Below, piece by piece: positions 22,463 through 34,309 of a DNA stretch of 64,000 nucleotides. The DNA is taken from the NCBI GenBank assembly GCA_018343915.1, contig JABRWF010000001.1, forward strand, positions 2,170,001 through 2,234,000, given 5' to 3'. Under the pieces are notes generated by a model, which saw nothing but the letters and a program-made list of their open reading frames with translations, did not search any database and was not told the origin of the DNA. A program made the translations under genes and the position numbers. How positions within the stretch are numbered: position 1 is the stretch's first letter; each line of letters starts with the position of its first letter. This stretch comes from Agroathelia rolfsii (taxonomy: Eukaryota; Basidiomycota; Agaricomycetes; Amylocorticiales; Amylocorticiaceae).

Positions 22463-23065
22463 TGTGCAGTAGAACGTAAGTCAAGTCATAATCATGATAG
22501 TAGATCGGCATATCAATCACTTACATTAAGAAAGCCTCTCTGATGCATACGATGCTTGTAGAATTAATGTCATCATGAACGGGATTAGTAGCTACAGAAT
22601 TCAACATTTCAAGTTCAGACTAGTACAACTGCCGATTCAGACGACAACAATCACCGTCTACCCAGATCCAATCTAGCTAGTATTTACAGTTGTTGAACCA
22701 ACAGTAGTTAGATCTTGACTTATAATCTCGATATATTCCCTGGATATTTACAGTGCCAGACAGCTCGGTAGCAATTTATGAGCTCTTTTCAGGATTTACA
22801 TGATGAGATGGTTTGGAGTCCCCATTAGTTGCATCATAAAATTCGGTGGCGCCACAGCAGCCACCGCAGCGCGGTCGCCGTGTACGAACCTTGCTCCAAG
22901 TTACTACAATACACTACTTTAAACCATCCTGGAAATCTAGTCTCTGGGGGGCTCGAGTTGGTCACTCTAGCCTTAATAGACCACACTGTTGTGTCGTATC
23001 CTGTGAAATAATAACGACACTTTAATATTCTGTTACCACCAGAATCTCTGCCCGGTGTTTCAGCA
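22463..23065. other. Intergenic, no gene seen
   Basis: About 600 bp between the SnoaL-type gene and the Cas1-type gene. It contains no recognisable coding region and must hold the 3' end of the former and the promoter of the latter. Confidence 0.6.
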
Positions 23066-25911
23066 ATGCCTCCTTCGAGGCGACTTAGCTTCTCTATAAA
23101 CCCTCTATGGCCCCATTATGGAGCGATCGCAACTATCATATTGGCGCTTACTGTGGGTATACTACGATACTCCTTATCAGGTGCGCAGTTAGTATGTTCA
23201 TCAACCCAGCTACTGAACTCCACCCAGCCTGGCAGGATCCACATCACTGCAATGCGCTAATGAACGAAGGCTTGTGGCTAGATAATCAATTTCGTAACTG
23301 GCAACCTGAAGGTATTCAATTTTTTGTGCTTTATTTGCGACATGCTGATGCTCTTTCAAGGTTGTATGATGAATACGTATTCTCAGAACGACGCTACTGC
23401 CTGTTTATCATCACGGCGTGTCATCTTCTTTGGTGATTCAGTTACGCGCAAACTGTTCTTTCAGTTTGCAAACATTGTTGATTCAAAGCTACCTCTTGGT
23501 CCTGCTGAAGATGGAGAGAAGCATTCTGATCATTCACTATCAGCCAGCTCCGGGACGCAATTGGATTTCTACTGGGACCCTTTCCTGAACTCTTCTCAGC
23601 TTATAGAGCTTCTTGATCGAGATGTTGGCCCTGGCACTCAACGTGCTCCGCGAACAGCCCTTTTGATATTTGGAACTGGTCTTTGGTACCTTCGCTATGC
23701 GAATACCTCAGGGGGACTTCCCGCATGGGAGGCTAGAATTGAAACAACGCTCAACAGTATTTCACGAAGGCAGTTTAGGCCTGCGGACCAAGTTATCATC
23801 CTCCCAATCGAAGATGTGGTGACCTCGAAGCTTTCTCCCGAGCGTGCCTCCACTATGCACCACTCCGATATAGATGCCATGAACTCAGACCTTTATCATC
23901 GTGTACATCCACCGGCTCCAAGTTTGTTTTCATCCAGTGAGCCCATTCCAGGGCAACTTCCGCTCCATTCACCACCAGTCTCTCTACCATACGTCTTTAA
24001 TGCCATGCTGGACCCTTCGCAAACTGAAGACGGGTTGCATTATTCCGATGTTATTGTGAAGGCCCAGGCCAATTTACTGTTGAACTTCCATTGTAACGAT
24101 CGTTTACCCAAAAAATTCCCCCTTGACAAGACATGTTGCAGGAGCTACCCCATTCCATCCTTTACTTATTCATTCATACTCGCTGCGGCTTTCCTATGGG
24201 GACCTGTTACATGGTTAATATCTAGGAGAGGTAAATATGATTTCTCTTCATACGAGACCTGGTATTCATTTCCTTCGTTAATAGGGCGAAGTTTATTATC
24301 TACGCCTTACGTTCAAGACGAGGATATACCTCCTTTAGTGACAAGTGCTGCAGCTATGCTCATCTTTGCGGCGGATCGTACAGACCTATGGTTAAAAGAG
24401 CAGAAGCAATATAGTCCCTGGACATTTGGATTCCTTTCGCTTACGGCTCTCGCTATTGGCTTAGTTACTGTCAAACGAGGCGACAAAGATCTCGGATTTT
24501 TGAATCGTGATCAGACAGACGAATGGAAAGGATGGATGCAATGTAAGTCCAATGTTGCAGTCTTCTCGCATCAGCCATGAAGCTCATTCTTAATAGTGGC
24601 CATTCTCATCTATCATTATGTTGGTGCCTCCAAGATTTCTGGAATCTACAATCCAATCCGGGTTCTTGTTGCAGCCTATTTGTTTATGACCGGCTACGGC
24701 CATACTACCTTCTATCTCAAGAAGGCCGACTTCGGATTTTTACGTATAGCACAGGTTTATGTTTGCATTGTGAAATCTTGTCTCAATGTCGCTAATATGT
24801 CTTACAGATACTCGTCCGGCTAAACTTGCTCACCATTCTCTTGGCCTATACTATGAACACGGATTACATTTCATATTACTTCGCTCCCTTGGTTTCTATG
24901 TGGTTCCTAATCATTTATTCCACCATGGCTGTAGGATCCCATTTCAACGAACGGACGCCTTTCCTCATTGCCAAAATCTTCATCTCCATGGGTCTTTTTA
25001 CTTGGTTTATGTCGCAACCCTACCTACTCGAGACCCTATTCGATCTCCTCGCTCACTTTTGTAATATCCACTGGAGTGCACGTGAGTGGGCCTTCCGCGT
25101 CAATCTTGATATCTACATCGTGTATTTCGGGATGTTAAGTGCAATCGCTGTCATCAAAACCCGCGAGTACAGGATCACGGATCGACCTCGCTGGGCTCTC
25201 GAAGTCAAACTCTCCGTCGTAGCGTCCATCCTCGTTCTGGTTTGGTATTTCGCCTTTGAACTCTGGCAAGAGAACAAATTTGTATACAATGGGTGGCACC
25301 CATACGTGAGCTTCCTGCCCATTACCGCATTTGTCATTCTGCGTAATGCCAACGATGTGCTGCGCTCCGCTTCGAGCCGTGCGTTCGCTTTCGTTGGACA
25401 TTGCTCCCTGGAGACGTTTATCATCCAATACCACTTCTGGCTCGCTGGAGATACCAAGGGTGTCTTGCTTGTCTTGCCAGGCACGAGATGGAGACCTATT
25501 AACTTCATACTCACGTCGATCATGTTCATCTATCTCTCCCATCGTGTCGCGCAGGCCACCGGGGTCATCACACAATGGATATGCGGTAGCCAACCAAAAA
25601 CTCTACCGAGCGTCACACCCCACAATAATGCCGCTTCAGGTTCTACGTCGAATAATCAACGAGTAGAAGAGCGGATACCCTTAGCAACCTCAGTAGACAG
25701 CGAGGCGCATAAAGAGAACGAAGACGACCCCGCTCCTCCATCACCCGACACACCAGTACGTCCGACCAGGCGATGGGTTGACCGACTCGCAGATGGAGAC
25801 GATGCTCCTTCCCATTCAAAATCGGGCTGGAGAGACTGGTTTGTTGGTGTGAAAGCGCGGATATTCATTGGTTTGGCTGTGATGTGGCTGGTTAACATTA
25901 CATGGACGTAG
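23066..25911 (+). CDS. Cas1p-type 10-TM polysaccharide O-acyltransferase
   Basis: This is a membrane acyltransferase of the Cas1p/CASD1 family, which O-acetylates cell-wall or capsule polysaccharides (glucuronoxylomannan in Cryptococcus), probably in the Golgi. ATG 23066 opens a short exon with one signal-anchor helix. Splicing at about 23157-23210 gives [17 protein letters not shown]. The lumenal esterase-like domain follows with [19 protein letters not shown], where the serine of GDSV is the expected nucleophile. The second half (from about 24130 to 25600) is a run of hydrophobic helices, including YSKWHPYV-like [12 protein letters not shown] and [16 protein letters not shown], typical of the Cas1p integral domain. 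The C-terminal tail is acidic and proline-rich and ends with a further hydrophobic helix. Four or more introns are present and all frames join. Confidence 0.92.
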
Positions 25912-26859
25912 CCCTCTTTATTTCATGGACTTTTGAAATAGATTAGTCGAAAAGTCCAACACATGACATGTCTTTCGTTTCAAAGCTTAAACGTGATTGT
26001 AAACTCATATATTGAACCATCTAAACTACCCAGCTACTACTACATTGCGCTCTCTTGAGTGTCAATTCAACCCATCAGCTAAACTGAAGTAAATCAGGAT
26101 CATGCAATCACGCAGATATTTGAGAAAATAGAAACGTGTAAGATCATCTGGTTGAAGACATTGGAAAAAAAATTATTTTTTGTCAACTTAGCCAATAAGG
26201 CTCTGACCAAAGAAATAATCTCTTCTAAACCGCTACAAAAAGCTTACTCACTACTATGAATGAAACAAGGGCATGGAATAATGGATTCAATCTGATGAAA
26301 GTAACTTGTCAGTACAATCGTTTGATAAGGGAACAAAAACAAGAGTGAATGTCAGTATTAGCATGGTTGCACATCAAACCCGTCCTTAAGACGGTGTCAG
26401 GGCTTGACTTCTATTTTGTTCGATCATCCATGCTGATTAAAAAAGCAACTCACCGAACCCATCATCATACCCGTCAATGGCCTGCCTGAGAAAAATCCGA
26501 GCGTCAGTTATGGATTCAATTTTTCAGTTCCAAGGTCAGAAATTTGGGTATAATTAATGAATATTCATTAGCCCCAAATAGGCTTCGGCGTAGCGATTCA
26601 TATTTTTTCTCATCAACAAAGACGGTTGAGGTAGGATACTGACCTGTTAGCGGTCTATCGTGTAGGATGAAAACCGGAATCTGAAGAAAAAAGCACACAG
26701 CATCAGCTTTTTAATCACGTGCGGCTTAGGGCAGGTCGAATTGCCGAGAGGACACAGCCACACGCCTCGCCTCTGCAGCCGGCTTACGGTGTGTCCTAGA
26801 CCCTCTAAGCCGGACCACTACATTATCTTCACAAACACCTATCAAACCAAAGGACCAGG
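25912..26859. other. Intergenic, no convincing gene
   Basis: About 950 bp. A 16 bp perfect palindrome TAATGAATATTCATTA occurs near 26556-26571. Several possible splice-bounded mini-exons can be read on the minus strand (26450-26700), but they do not assemble into a protein I recognise. It includes the promoter of the downstream STS1-like gene. Confidence 0.5.
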
Positions 26860-28156
26860 ATGGCCAATGTTGCATATGCGCCGCTGGACTTCCATGTAGG
26901 CCCTATTAAGAACAAGGCCTCGCCTTTTGGCTTTGGCTTTGGATTATCCGGCCCCTCCTCATCTAGCTTGCCCTCCTCTTCGCAAAATCATTCGTTCCAA
27001 TCAACAGCACTGCAACAATTGGCGCCAATCATGCATTCGAATACAAGCGTGCAACATATGCCACTGCGCTCTCAAAAACGAAGGCTGGAGCAGGATGAAG
27101 ACATCGAGAACGTTCCGCGAGATCACTCTATGGATCGCAGTCCAACTCCAGAAAGACCCAAAAGGGCTCAACCAAAGAGAGCTCGTATCATTACCACCTC
27201 AGATTCCTCCCACAAGCATGAGAAGGTAAAAGAATCAAAGGAAGACGACATCGACATTGGCGTTCTGTTGGGTAAGTTATCAAGTCTTGTCTTCTTACTT
27301 AAGATTGTTCATCGAATTGACCGATTACACAGCAACTCTACCGCCTCAATCTCTACTTCCAATCCTCACATCGCTCCTAAAGGAGAATCCTTCCTTGAAA
27401 TCTCCAATCCTTCAGCTCATTCCCCGACCCACTCTCGAAGTGGCATTATCTGCACTAGCGCAAGCCGCTAAAAAACTTCGTGATGCCTATCCTTATTCTC
27501 TCTCTTCGTCTTCTTCAGCATCTGCCTCAATGACAATGTCTCTGGGTGCAGGTTTTGGTAATGGAAACTCCGGATTGAGTTTCGGCTTCGGCAGTTCGGC
27601 GGCTACGCCACATCTGAACCCCAACTCTCCTAATCCTCAGAACGGTGGTATGCGAGACTCTTACATCCTAAGCCGCATCCAGCCATTTGTCACGGAGTTC
27701 ATGACCGCGTGCACTACCTACCTCCCTTACTTTTCTCCGGCTCCGATATCCACCCATCCCAACCCGCCAGCCAACAATCCCACATCGGTAATTCGCGCCT
27801 TGGATAAGTCGCAACTTCATCCATCAGAAACGTATACGTTCCTTGCTGCTCTCACCTCGCATTTCCTCTCGCAACCACCTCTAAGCCAATCAGCCCTTGC
27901 ACCACTGCTTCTACCACGCTTGCGGACCGAATGGAATGCTTGGGTTGATTGGCTTGACAACGAAGTTAACCAAAGATTCGGCATGTTTGGATCCGAAGTC
28001 GTCAATGGATGGGCACGTGGCCTGGATGAGTTTGCCGAGTCTAGATCGGAACAAGGCTCTCGTATGATGCGTGAAGTTCGCAATAGCTGGACTAAGAAGG
28101 TTGGTTGGTTGGTTGGTCGCCAAGCCCAGTTCAACATGGACGATGAAGAGTTGTAA
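26860..28156 (+). CDS. Nuclear proteasome tethering factor STS1/Cut8
   Basis: Cut8/Sts1 binds and anchors the 26S proteasome at the nuclear envelope. The start is ATG 26860. There is one intron, 27272-27332 (61 bp), and about 412 residues in total. The N-terminus is low-complexity (GFGFGL, serine and proline runs) with a basic stretch PERPKRAQPKRARII that could act as a nuclear localisation signal. The Cut8 core begins after the intron: LPPQSLLPILTSLLKENPSL, LQLIPRPTLEVALSALAQAA, KKLRDAYPYS. The C-terminal helical half includes DSYILSRIQPFVTEFMTACT and WNAWVDWLDNEVNQRFGMFG. The stop is at 28156. A glycine/serine linker (GAGFGNGNSG) interrupts the core, as is common in basidiomycete members. 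Confidence 0.88.
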
Positions 28157-29160
28157 TTCACCTGAGCTTTAGTCTAGCACTTTTGCACTTTCTTTCCTTA
28201 ATACGCTTGTCTTTCTACTCATTTTTCTCGGCCCATCATTAATGTATCATGATGTTACGACTGTTTATCTTTCTTTCTCCTTTCAACTTCCCATCTCGCA
28301 TTTGGATATTTACCACATTCATTCAGTCTTCCACGCAATTCCTCTGTATGTTACATGATCTCTTCCGTTTGTTTGTTTTTTTCAAATCAGTCAATGGTAT
28401 CAGAATCCCAATCCCGCCTCATAGATACAATATAATTCAGTTCTAATGAAGGTGAAATAATTGAATGTGACCGTGTTGAACCAGGTGTTGCCCGGGAGTT
28501 TGTCAGGCTTCAAGTTGGTTATTCATAAATTCATGATGCTAATCAAGTTTCCCCTTTCTACCAGCAATGCTACTACATGTCGATGATGCGAGTATAATGC
28601 TGGTGTCACTGGTCATGGCCATCTGACCCAACTCGTGCTCATGGCAACATCAAATGTGCATCAACTTGAAGGCCAGTACACAGCTGGGACAGCTGCATGG
28701 CAACTAGCTTTGCCTTGAAATCTCTAGGCTTTACTCCAAGTCCAAATTAGGCAGAGCTGAACATAATAGCTATACGAATTCTATGATGTTTTCAAGATTT
28801 TTCTAGCCTACATTCATACCTATTTGCAGAATCGACCTCTTTTCTTACAACACTTTAGGCTATAGTCATCGACATATAACGTTCTCGAAGCTCGTTAGCC
28901 TGAGATACGTGGTAACGGGCCTCCCCTTCTGACCACGCTTTTTTGTCGGATCTTCTTACCCTCATTCGGATTGTCAAGCATGCCAGCAAGTCAAGAGACC
29001 AACTGACCTGTTTCTTCCCTCCTGTATCGCGCTACGCGAAAATGGATGCAACTGCGGTTAAACAAACCTCTTCACCACTCCGCCGGCTGGTGACCGGGCC
29101 TTAGTGCCGAATAGATCCACTGGTTATTCCAAGCGCTCAAGAGCTCATGTGCGCCATAGA
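28157..29160. other. Intergenic, no gene seen
   Basis: About 1 kb between STS1 and the GH16-like gene. The first 280 bp are pyrimidine-rich and look like 3' UTR. I find no conserved coding segment, tRNA or other RNA gene. Confidence 0.6.
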
Positions 29161-29165
29161 AACTG

Positions 29166-29172
29166 TATATAA
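29166..29172 (+). promoter_or_regulatory. Candidate TATA box of the GH16-like gene
   Basis: TATATAA lies 163 bp upstream of the chosen ATG at 29335 in otherwise mixed sequence. The position is reasonable for a fungal TATA element. Confidence 0.4.
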
Positions 29173-29334
29173 CCAGCCGTGAACCAGATCAGCGCATGGC
29201 TACAGAATTCAGGACAGCACGCCATCGATTTCTTCTGAACTTCTTCATGACATGATTGCTCATGGCCGGAAAAGATAAATACTGCGCGCATCATTGGGCG
29301 TATGTTTGGGTCCAACTCGCTAGGTTGCGATACA

Positions 29335-30454
29335 ATGCGGTCATTCAAGGGTTTACTCTCTTCTATATTTCTTGCGACTCTGTTATCTGTCAGCGTCAAA
29401 GCCGACACGACAATCATTCCAAGCAACTCTTTCTCTTCATATGAACTTCTTCAAACCTATTGGAACTACTTATATCCATGGGGTTCTGATCACAATGGCA
29501 GTACGGATCACTATGAAATCCAAATGTTGATACTTTAACTCAAATAATACTGATAAGGCGCTCGAATGGTGGGAAACTCTTCATACCATAAGAACATCGC
29601 TGTGGCGTCAAACACTCTCAGCTTGATCGCAACGCCCACTTCTGGAGCTGTACCGCCGACAAGTACAGCTAGCCCTCATTATGACATTCATTATGCTAGG
29701 TGGGCTAGGCAACATGATGATAACGAGTAAATTGTTCATAAAATTCTAGTGGCACTGTTTATGCCAAAGAGCAAATCACAGTGACGACCTCTGTAGGTTA
29801 TGAAATATCAGGGTCCTTCAGTGCTTCAACCGTAACCGGGACATGGCCTGCTTTCTGGTGCGTGTCAACCTTAATTTTATGCTAGATAAATGTGCTGTCT
29901 GACGCATTTTCCAGGCTTACTGTGCGTATCATTTCTCATTGTTGTACAATGGCTTAATTATACCTGAATCTAGGCTGTCAACGGCTGGCCTCCTGAGGCC
30001 GATTTAGGAGAATGGAAAGGAACAAAAAACATCTGGTTCAACACATTCAATACATCTTCCAGCGTTGTATCCGATATCGTTGTCTGGCCCGATGACTTGT
30101 CCTTCCACACTCTCAAGGCCGTCCTGACTGCTGAGTCGGATGGTAAGACCGTCAAAATCCAGTTCTATAAAGACGGGGCGCTGCAGACCACACAATATGG
30201 TGCGAACTTTGTTGGCGCTCCTCTCTGGCTGTGCGTTCCTTTTATAATACCATTTATTTCTACTTGCACGTTTATTCTAACTCCGTTGCCATCACCAGGA
30301 TCCTGGATTTACAGGTAAGTTGAGAAAGATGTACTCGATATATTGACCTATTCTTATTCTTGCGTAGATGGAAGGCTCTTCAGGAACACCCGGGCCAACG
30401 GGTACTACAACTTATAAGATCACAAACTTGGTGGTCACACAGATTGATACATAA
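29335..30454 (+). CDS. Secreted GH16-like (concanavalin A-fold) glucanase
   Basis: The protein starts at ATG 29335 with MRSFKG and a hydrophobic signal peptide (LLSSIFLATLLSVSVKA). Exon 1 ends at 29500 and exon 2 begins at 29558. The lectin/glucanase core contains YEISGSFSASTVTGTWPAFW and, across an intron, the acidic motif PPEADLGEWKG, which fits the GH16 catalytic pattern ExDxxE with alanine in place of the usual aliphatic second residue. It continues with WFNTFNTSS and ends in a beta-strand-rich tail at TAA 30452-30454. The total is about 290 residues, near the size of the catalytic domain alone. The likely role is hydrolysis or remodelling of beta-glucans outside the cell. It could be an inactive lectin-like relative if the motif is not catalytic. 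Confidence 0.72.
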
Positions 30455-30690
30455 TGTACTTGCTGCAAATAGAAGTTGGATGGGATGAAGGAAACGTACT
30501 CATGAGACTCATTGGCTTTTTCGGCCTTTTTGCTTTCATTCTAAATAGTCTCAAAGTCGAGTAACATCACATATTTTATACAATTAAATGTGAGCTCGAT
30601 CCAAATGATACGCAACTAGAACAGTAAGGAAAATAGATATATCGCCAGTGTAAGCGATGGTAGAAACAGAAGGCGAAGCTGGCCAGTTCA

Positions 30691-32799
30691 TCAGAAGTGC
30701 TCCTTGGCAAAAGTGAAGTTGACCGTAGACGAGGAGTGTTTGACTGTCGCAATTTGAATGGCCTTCGCAATGGGTCCAGGGCCACAGAAGTAAGTCTGTG
30801 AAGTCGCAACACGTCAGCGATAATAGAGACAATGTTAGAACAAATGGACTTACTCCAACGGTTGTCTTCAATTGGGCGTTTGTACCGGGGACGTATTGAC
30901 CAGATTCGATGGATTGTTTCATACGGCCGTAGATAGTATCCCAGTCCGGACGGCCAAACATGGTACGTGTGCGAAGAAGAGTGAGAGGATCATACTCAGC
31001 TCCAGCGTCGTTAACGGCAATGTTCCACAACATGTCCTCTCCAATCTTCTGGGTCAGATAGATGTTGATCCGGAGGAAGTTAGCTAAGGGACCCTTGGTA
31101 AGCATTTAGGATAGTAATCAATAAATAAATAAACATACGATCTGCCTGGGCAGCTTCAACCTCTTGAAGGAGCGTCTGGAACCAGCCGAAGGAAGGTGCA
31201 TCACGACAAACCCAGAAGAATTCGACACGGCGAAGAGAACCAAGGTTTCCCCTCTTCTGCCTGTACCAAATATGCTTGAGGATAGACGCGAACGGCGTAA
31301 CACCTATGTGGCAGGTAACGCATTAGTCTTGATACAGTTATGATGTACAATCTCGACTATACTTACCGATACCAGCGCCAACGAGGACGGCAACTTCAAC
31401 ATTGAACACATCTTCAGCAGGGGCACCATACGGTCCGTCGATGCGCACAGCAGGTAGGTTAGAGCCTGCAGCACTATCGAGCTCCACGAAGTTACCACGA
31501 ACGCCCATGTATCCATCTCCGTCCTTTTCGGAGCCCTTCATAGCTGCCTGGGTCATAGCGGCAACGACAGAGGGACCCGCGCCAAGACGTTCACCAAGAG
31601 CATGGGTGAAATCTCCGACCTGACGGATATGGATGGAAACGTAGGGATCCTCGGGAGCAGAAGTAATAGTAAACTAGAACGTTTTAAACAGGCGTTAGCA
31701 TAAAAGACAAGTGCAATGAGAGGGTTCCAAACCCACCGGATGCCACTGGAACTTTGAAATCTCTGGGACCTGGAGAAAGAGCCACTGACCAGCGACATAT
31801 TTGAAGCTTGGCTTGACGATACGAAGCTCCATAGCGCCTATTGTCATTCATAAGGCCATGAATAACCTGCTTTTTGACAAAAAAAAAAAAAAAAAAAAAA
31901 AAAACTTACCACTGGGGTGGACGAGAACCTTAGAGAGGCGAGTAGCCCTTCGTGCTCTGTATTCCCGATACATCCTCTCAGCGAAGTAGAAGATGCCAGG
32001 CCAAATCGTGAATCTCCAGCTCATATATCCGAGGCAATGATCAGTAGAGTAGAATGGGAACACATAGGTGTAATCCGGGGAGACACTGTCGCGTACGAAA
32101 CAGCCGGTTGCATGGCTGTACAAGCCGATGAAGAAGAAAAAGGCCAGATGGTGGGTGTACCAGAAAGCCTCGAAGCACTGCTGGCGCACTTTATGGTGTG
32201 CCGTGGTGTAGATAAGGACCATAATGAGAAGCATGAAATGCCCTGTAAGTGCGCCAGCCTGCGTGTAGTGGATATCAAGGGCGCTCTCCTGACGAACCTC
32301 TGTTCATGATAATAAGTCAACTATTCCCACATCAACATAGCCGAGTTGGTACTCACGAGTCCTCTCGACATTGATGAAGTTGACGTAATGGGCAGTGGCA
32401 TGAACCATGGTCCAGAATGCCATAGAGTACGCAACTTGGCGATGGAACCAAATATTCTCATCCGCAGGGAAAAGCCAGGTAAGCTTAGGCCGGACAACTC
32501 TGATGATATTGCGGAGCATAGGGACCAGAATCAGGAATCCATCGAGAGCGAGAACGAGACCAGCACCCCGAGAACTCCACACGGAAAACGTGAGTTTGTT
32601 CAGAGCGGCAAGCTGTGTATTACTGGCCTTGATATGGCAAGAGATTAGGTATATTTCCCGGACATATACGTATTTTCAAGTTTCCTACCTGAAGATACCA
32701 TCCAAGAGCAAACATTCCAACGTGGAGGGGATAGAATATGACATTGAAGGCAAGCCTTTTAGGCACCATGAATTCTCGATGGAACCAGCTTTCTCCCAT
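30691..32799 (-). CDS. noxA: NADPH oxidase, NoxA/gp91phox type
   Basis: This membrane flavocytochrome transfers electrons from NADPH through FAD and two haems to oxygen, making superoxide used in fungal development. ATG 32799 begins MGESWFHREFMVPK. Transmembrane helices with haem-ligand histidines follow (FWTMVHATAHYVNF; FWYTHHLAFFFFIGLYSHATG). The FAD motif is HPFTITSAPED, with an intron after HP. The NADPH motif is VGAGIGVTPFASILKHI, also split by an intron. The C-terminus is FTFAKEHF, close to the conserved Nox end. No EF hands are seen, so it is not a NoxC or Duox type. One intron (after HPSG) carries an A26/T26 homopolymer directly beside its donor. The stop is at 30691. Confidence 0.93.
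31879..31904. repeat. A26 homopolymer in a NOX intron
   Basis: 26 consecutive A on the plus strand. On the coding minus strand it is a T26 tract immediately after the donor GTAAG. It is prone to length variation and sequencing error. Confidence 0.95.
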
Positions 32800-33283
32800 T
32801 ATGTGTAAACGGCGAAAACACTAAATAATAAAACGAGCGAAGTCTGAGGCCAGCCAGACAGAGGACGGAAAGGGTAAAGAAAGAGAAAACGTTGCCAGAC
32901 GTGAAGAGGGATAAAGAGAGAAAGCTAGAGAGCGGACTCGGATGGGCAAGACCACGAATCAAGATGACTGATTGTAACAAAGATGGCGGCGGCGGTGGCC
33001 ATAGCAGCCGGCATCATTACTATCACGTACTCGGCGCCACTTCCATTAACTCTTTTATTGTACTCATCCAGCTTGCACCGTGGAATCTTAAAATGGGTAT
33101 GAGCATTGCTAGTGGTAAAATATACAAAATGAATTGACCAGATGAAGTGCAAGACAAAAGAAATACAAGAAAGCGAGGGAGGAGGGCATGAATGACATTC
33201 CTCTCGACCAATCAAACACCATAGCAGCAACGACGTAACAATACGGTAATAGGCAAGAAGAGTCTGATGATCTGTCAACGCTG

Positions 33284-34139
33284 CTAGCCATCGTAACGAT
33301 ACGCGACCATAGCCTCGATGCGATGATGGTCTGTCCTGAAGTTGCGTAGCTTGACCTGCTGGCTTTTACTGGCTTCTATGGCTAGAGGGTCGGTGTCTAC
33401 CCACTCAGAAGCAGGTACATCAGCGGATTCTGATGTATACGCGAGGATGTTGAATACAGTAGGTTCCTTGATGGTGGGTAGATATGTCACCATCGAAATG
33501 ATTTGTTTCAAAACATTGCGAATTTCTCCCTGAACCTCCGCCTCCGAGATTGGTGCAGGTCTACACGTGAAATATTGAGTGAACATGTTCCAACTAGGCA
33601 GTAATGCTACTTCACTCACGCTTCTGAGCCCTCTGGTTGCTCGACCACTGTTATATCGAAAACCCAGCGTTCTAACGGTGTTCTGGTATCTTTAGAAATG
33701 ATAGCGAGCACGAGCTGGGTGACAGAGCCCGAGAGTAACCAAGCTAAGAAAACGCCTATCAATACCGTTCATTTCACTGATAGAAAGCTGAACGAATTAC
33801 TATTGACTTGCTTAAGGATCCTAGACGAAACATCAAACGCTTTGCAAGGCAAAAGGCAGAATGCCGACATACTTTTCAAGATAATTTTCCAATGCAAGGT
33901 CCTGAGTTACCAGTACAGTTTGCCCATACTTCTTTACAAGATGAAAATCATCAGAGGGATATACATCTCTCTGGAAGAGGATTCTGATCGGAGGATTAGA
34001 AGGGTTGCGATATCACGGTGGTGGCTTTGGGCATCCTAGCGTACTGGTTGACAGCATATTTGAAGAACTCCGTGACAATATCGGTGGACCCCTTGAGAGA
34101 AATGGCCTGAGGCTTTTTCTTCTGCCTGGTGGGTGGCAT
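33284..34139 (-). CDS. MAD2: Spindle checkpoint protein Mad2 (HORMA domain)
   Basis: Mad2 inhibits Cdc20-APC/C at unattached kinetochores. ATG 34139 starts MPPTRQKKKPQAISLKGSTD. Five exons join as KYAVN, ILFQRDVYPSDDFHLVKKYG, QTVLVTQDLALENYLEK, ILKQVNTWLLSGSVTQLVLA, TPLERWVFDITVVEQPEGSE, APISEAEVQGEIRNVLKQI, and the safety-belt C-terminus (VKLRNFRTDHHRIEAMVAYR). All blocks match the HORMA fold of Mad2, and the protein has about 210 residues, the normal length. The stop is at 33284. It is divergent from the nucleoporin gene with only 170 bp between the two start codons. Confidence 0.95.
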
Positions 34140-34309
34140 GGTGGTCGTTGTGTGAGACTGGCAGGAGGCAGGACTCAGACTCCAACCAGAACGCGCTCGT
34201 GTTGAGGACAGAGGCGCGTAATTTACGTAATAATTTACAGTCACGTGTGCGTTATGCGACGATAGCGCCTCTGACACAAAGTTCACTTGTTCTCACTCTT
34301 GGTTCTGGC
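34140..34309. promoter_or_regulatory. Bidirectional promoter MAD2 / Nup155-170
   Basis: 170 bp separate the two divergent start codons, so both genes must share or overlap regulatory sequence. No TATA box is apparent. Confidence 0.6.

Noticed and set aside
26450..26700. Possible small gene on the minus strand made of mini-exons
   Set aside because: Splice-like boundaries exist, but no combination gives a protein I recognise and the start codon is unclear.
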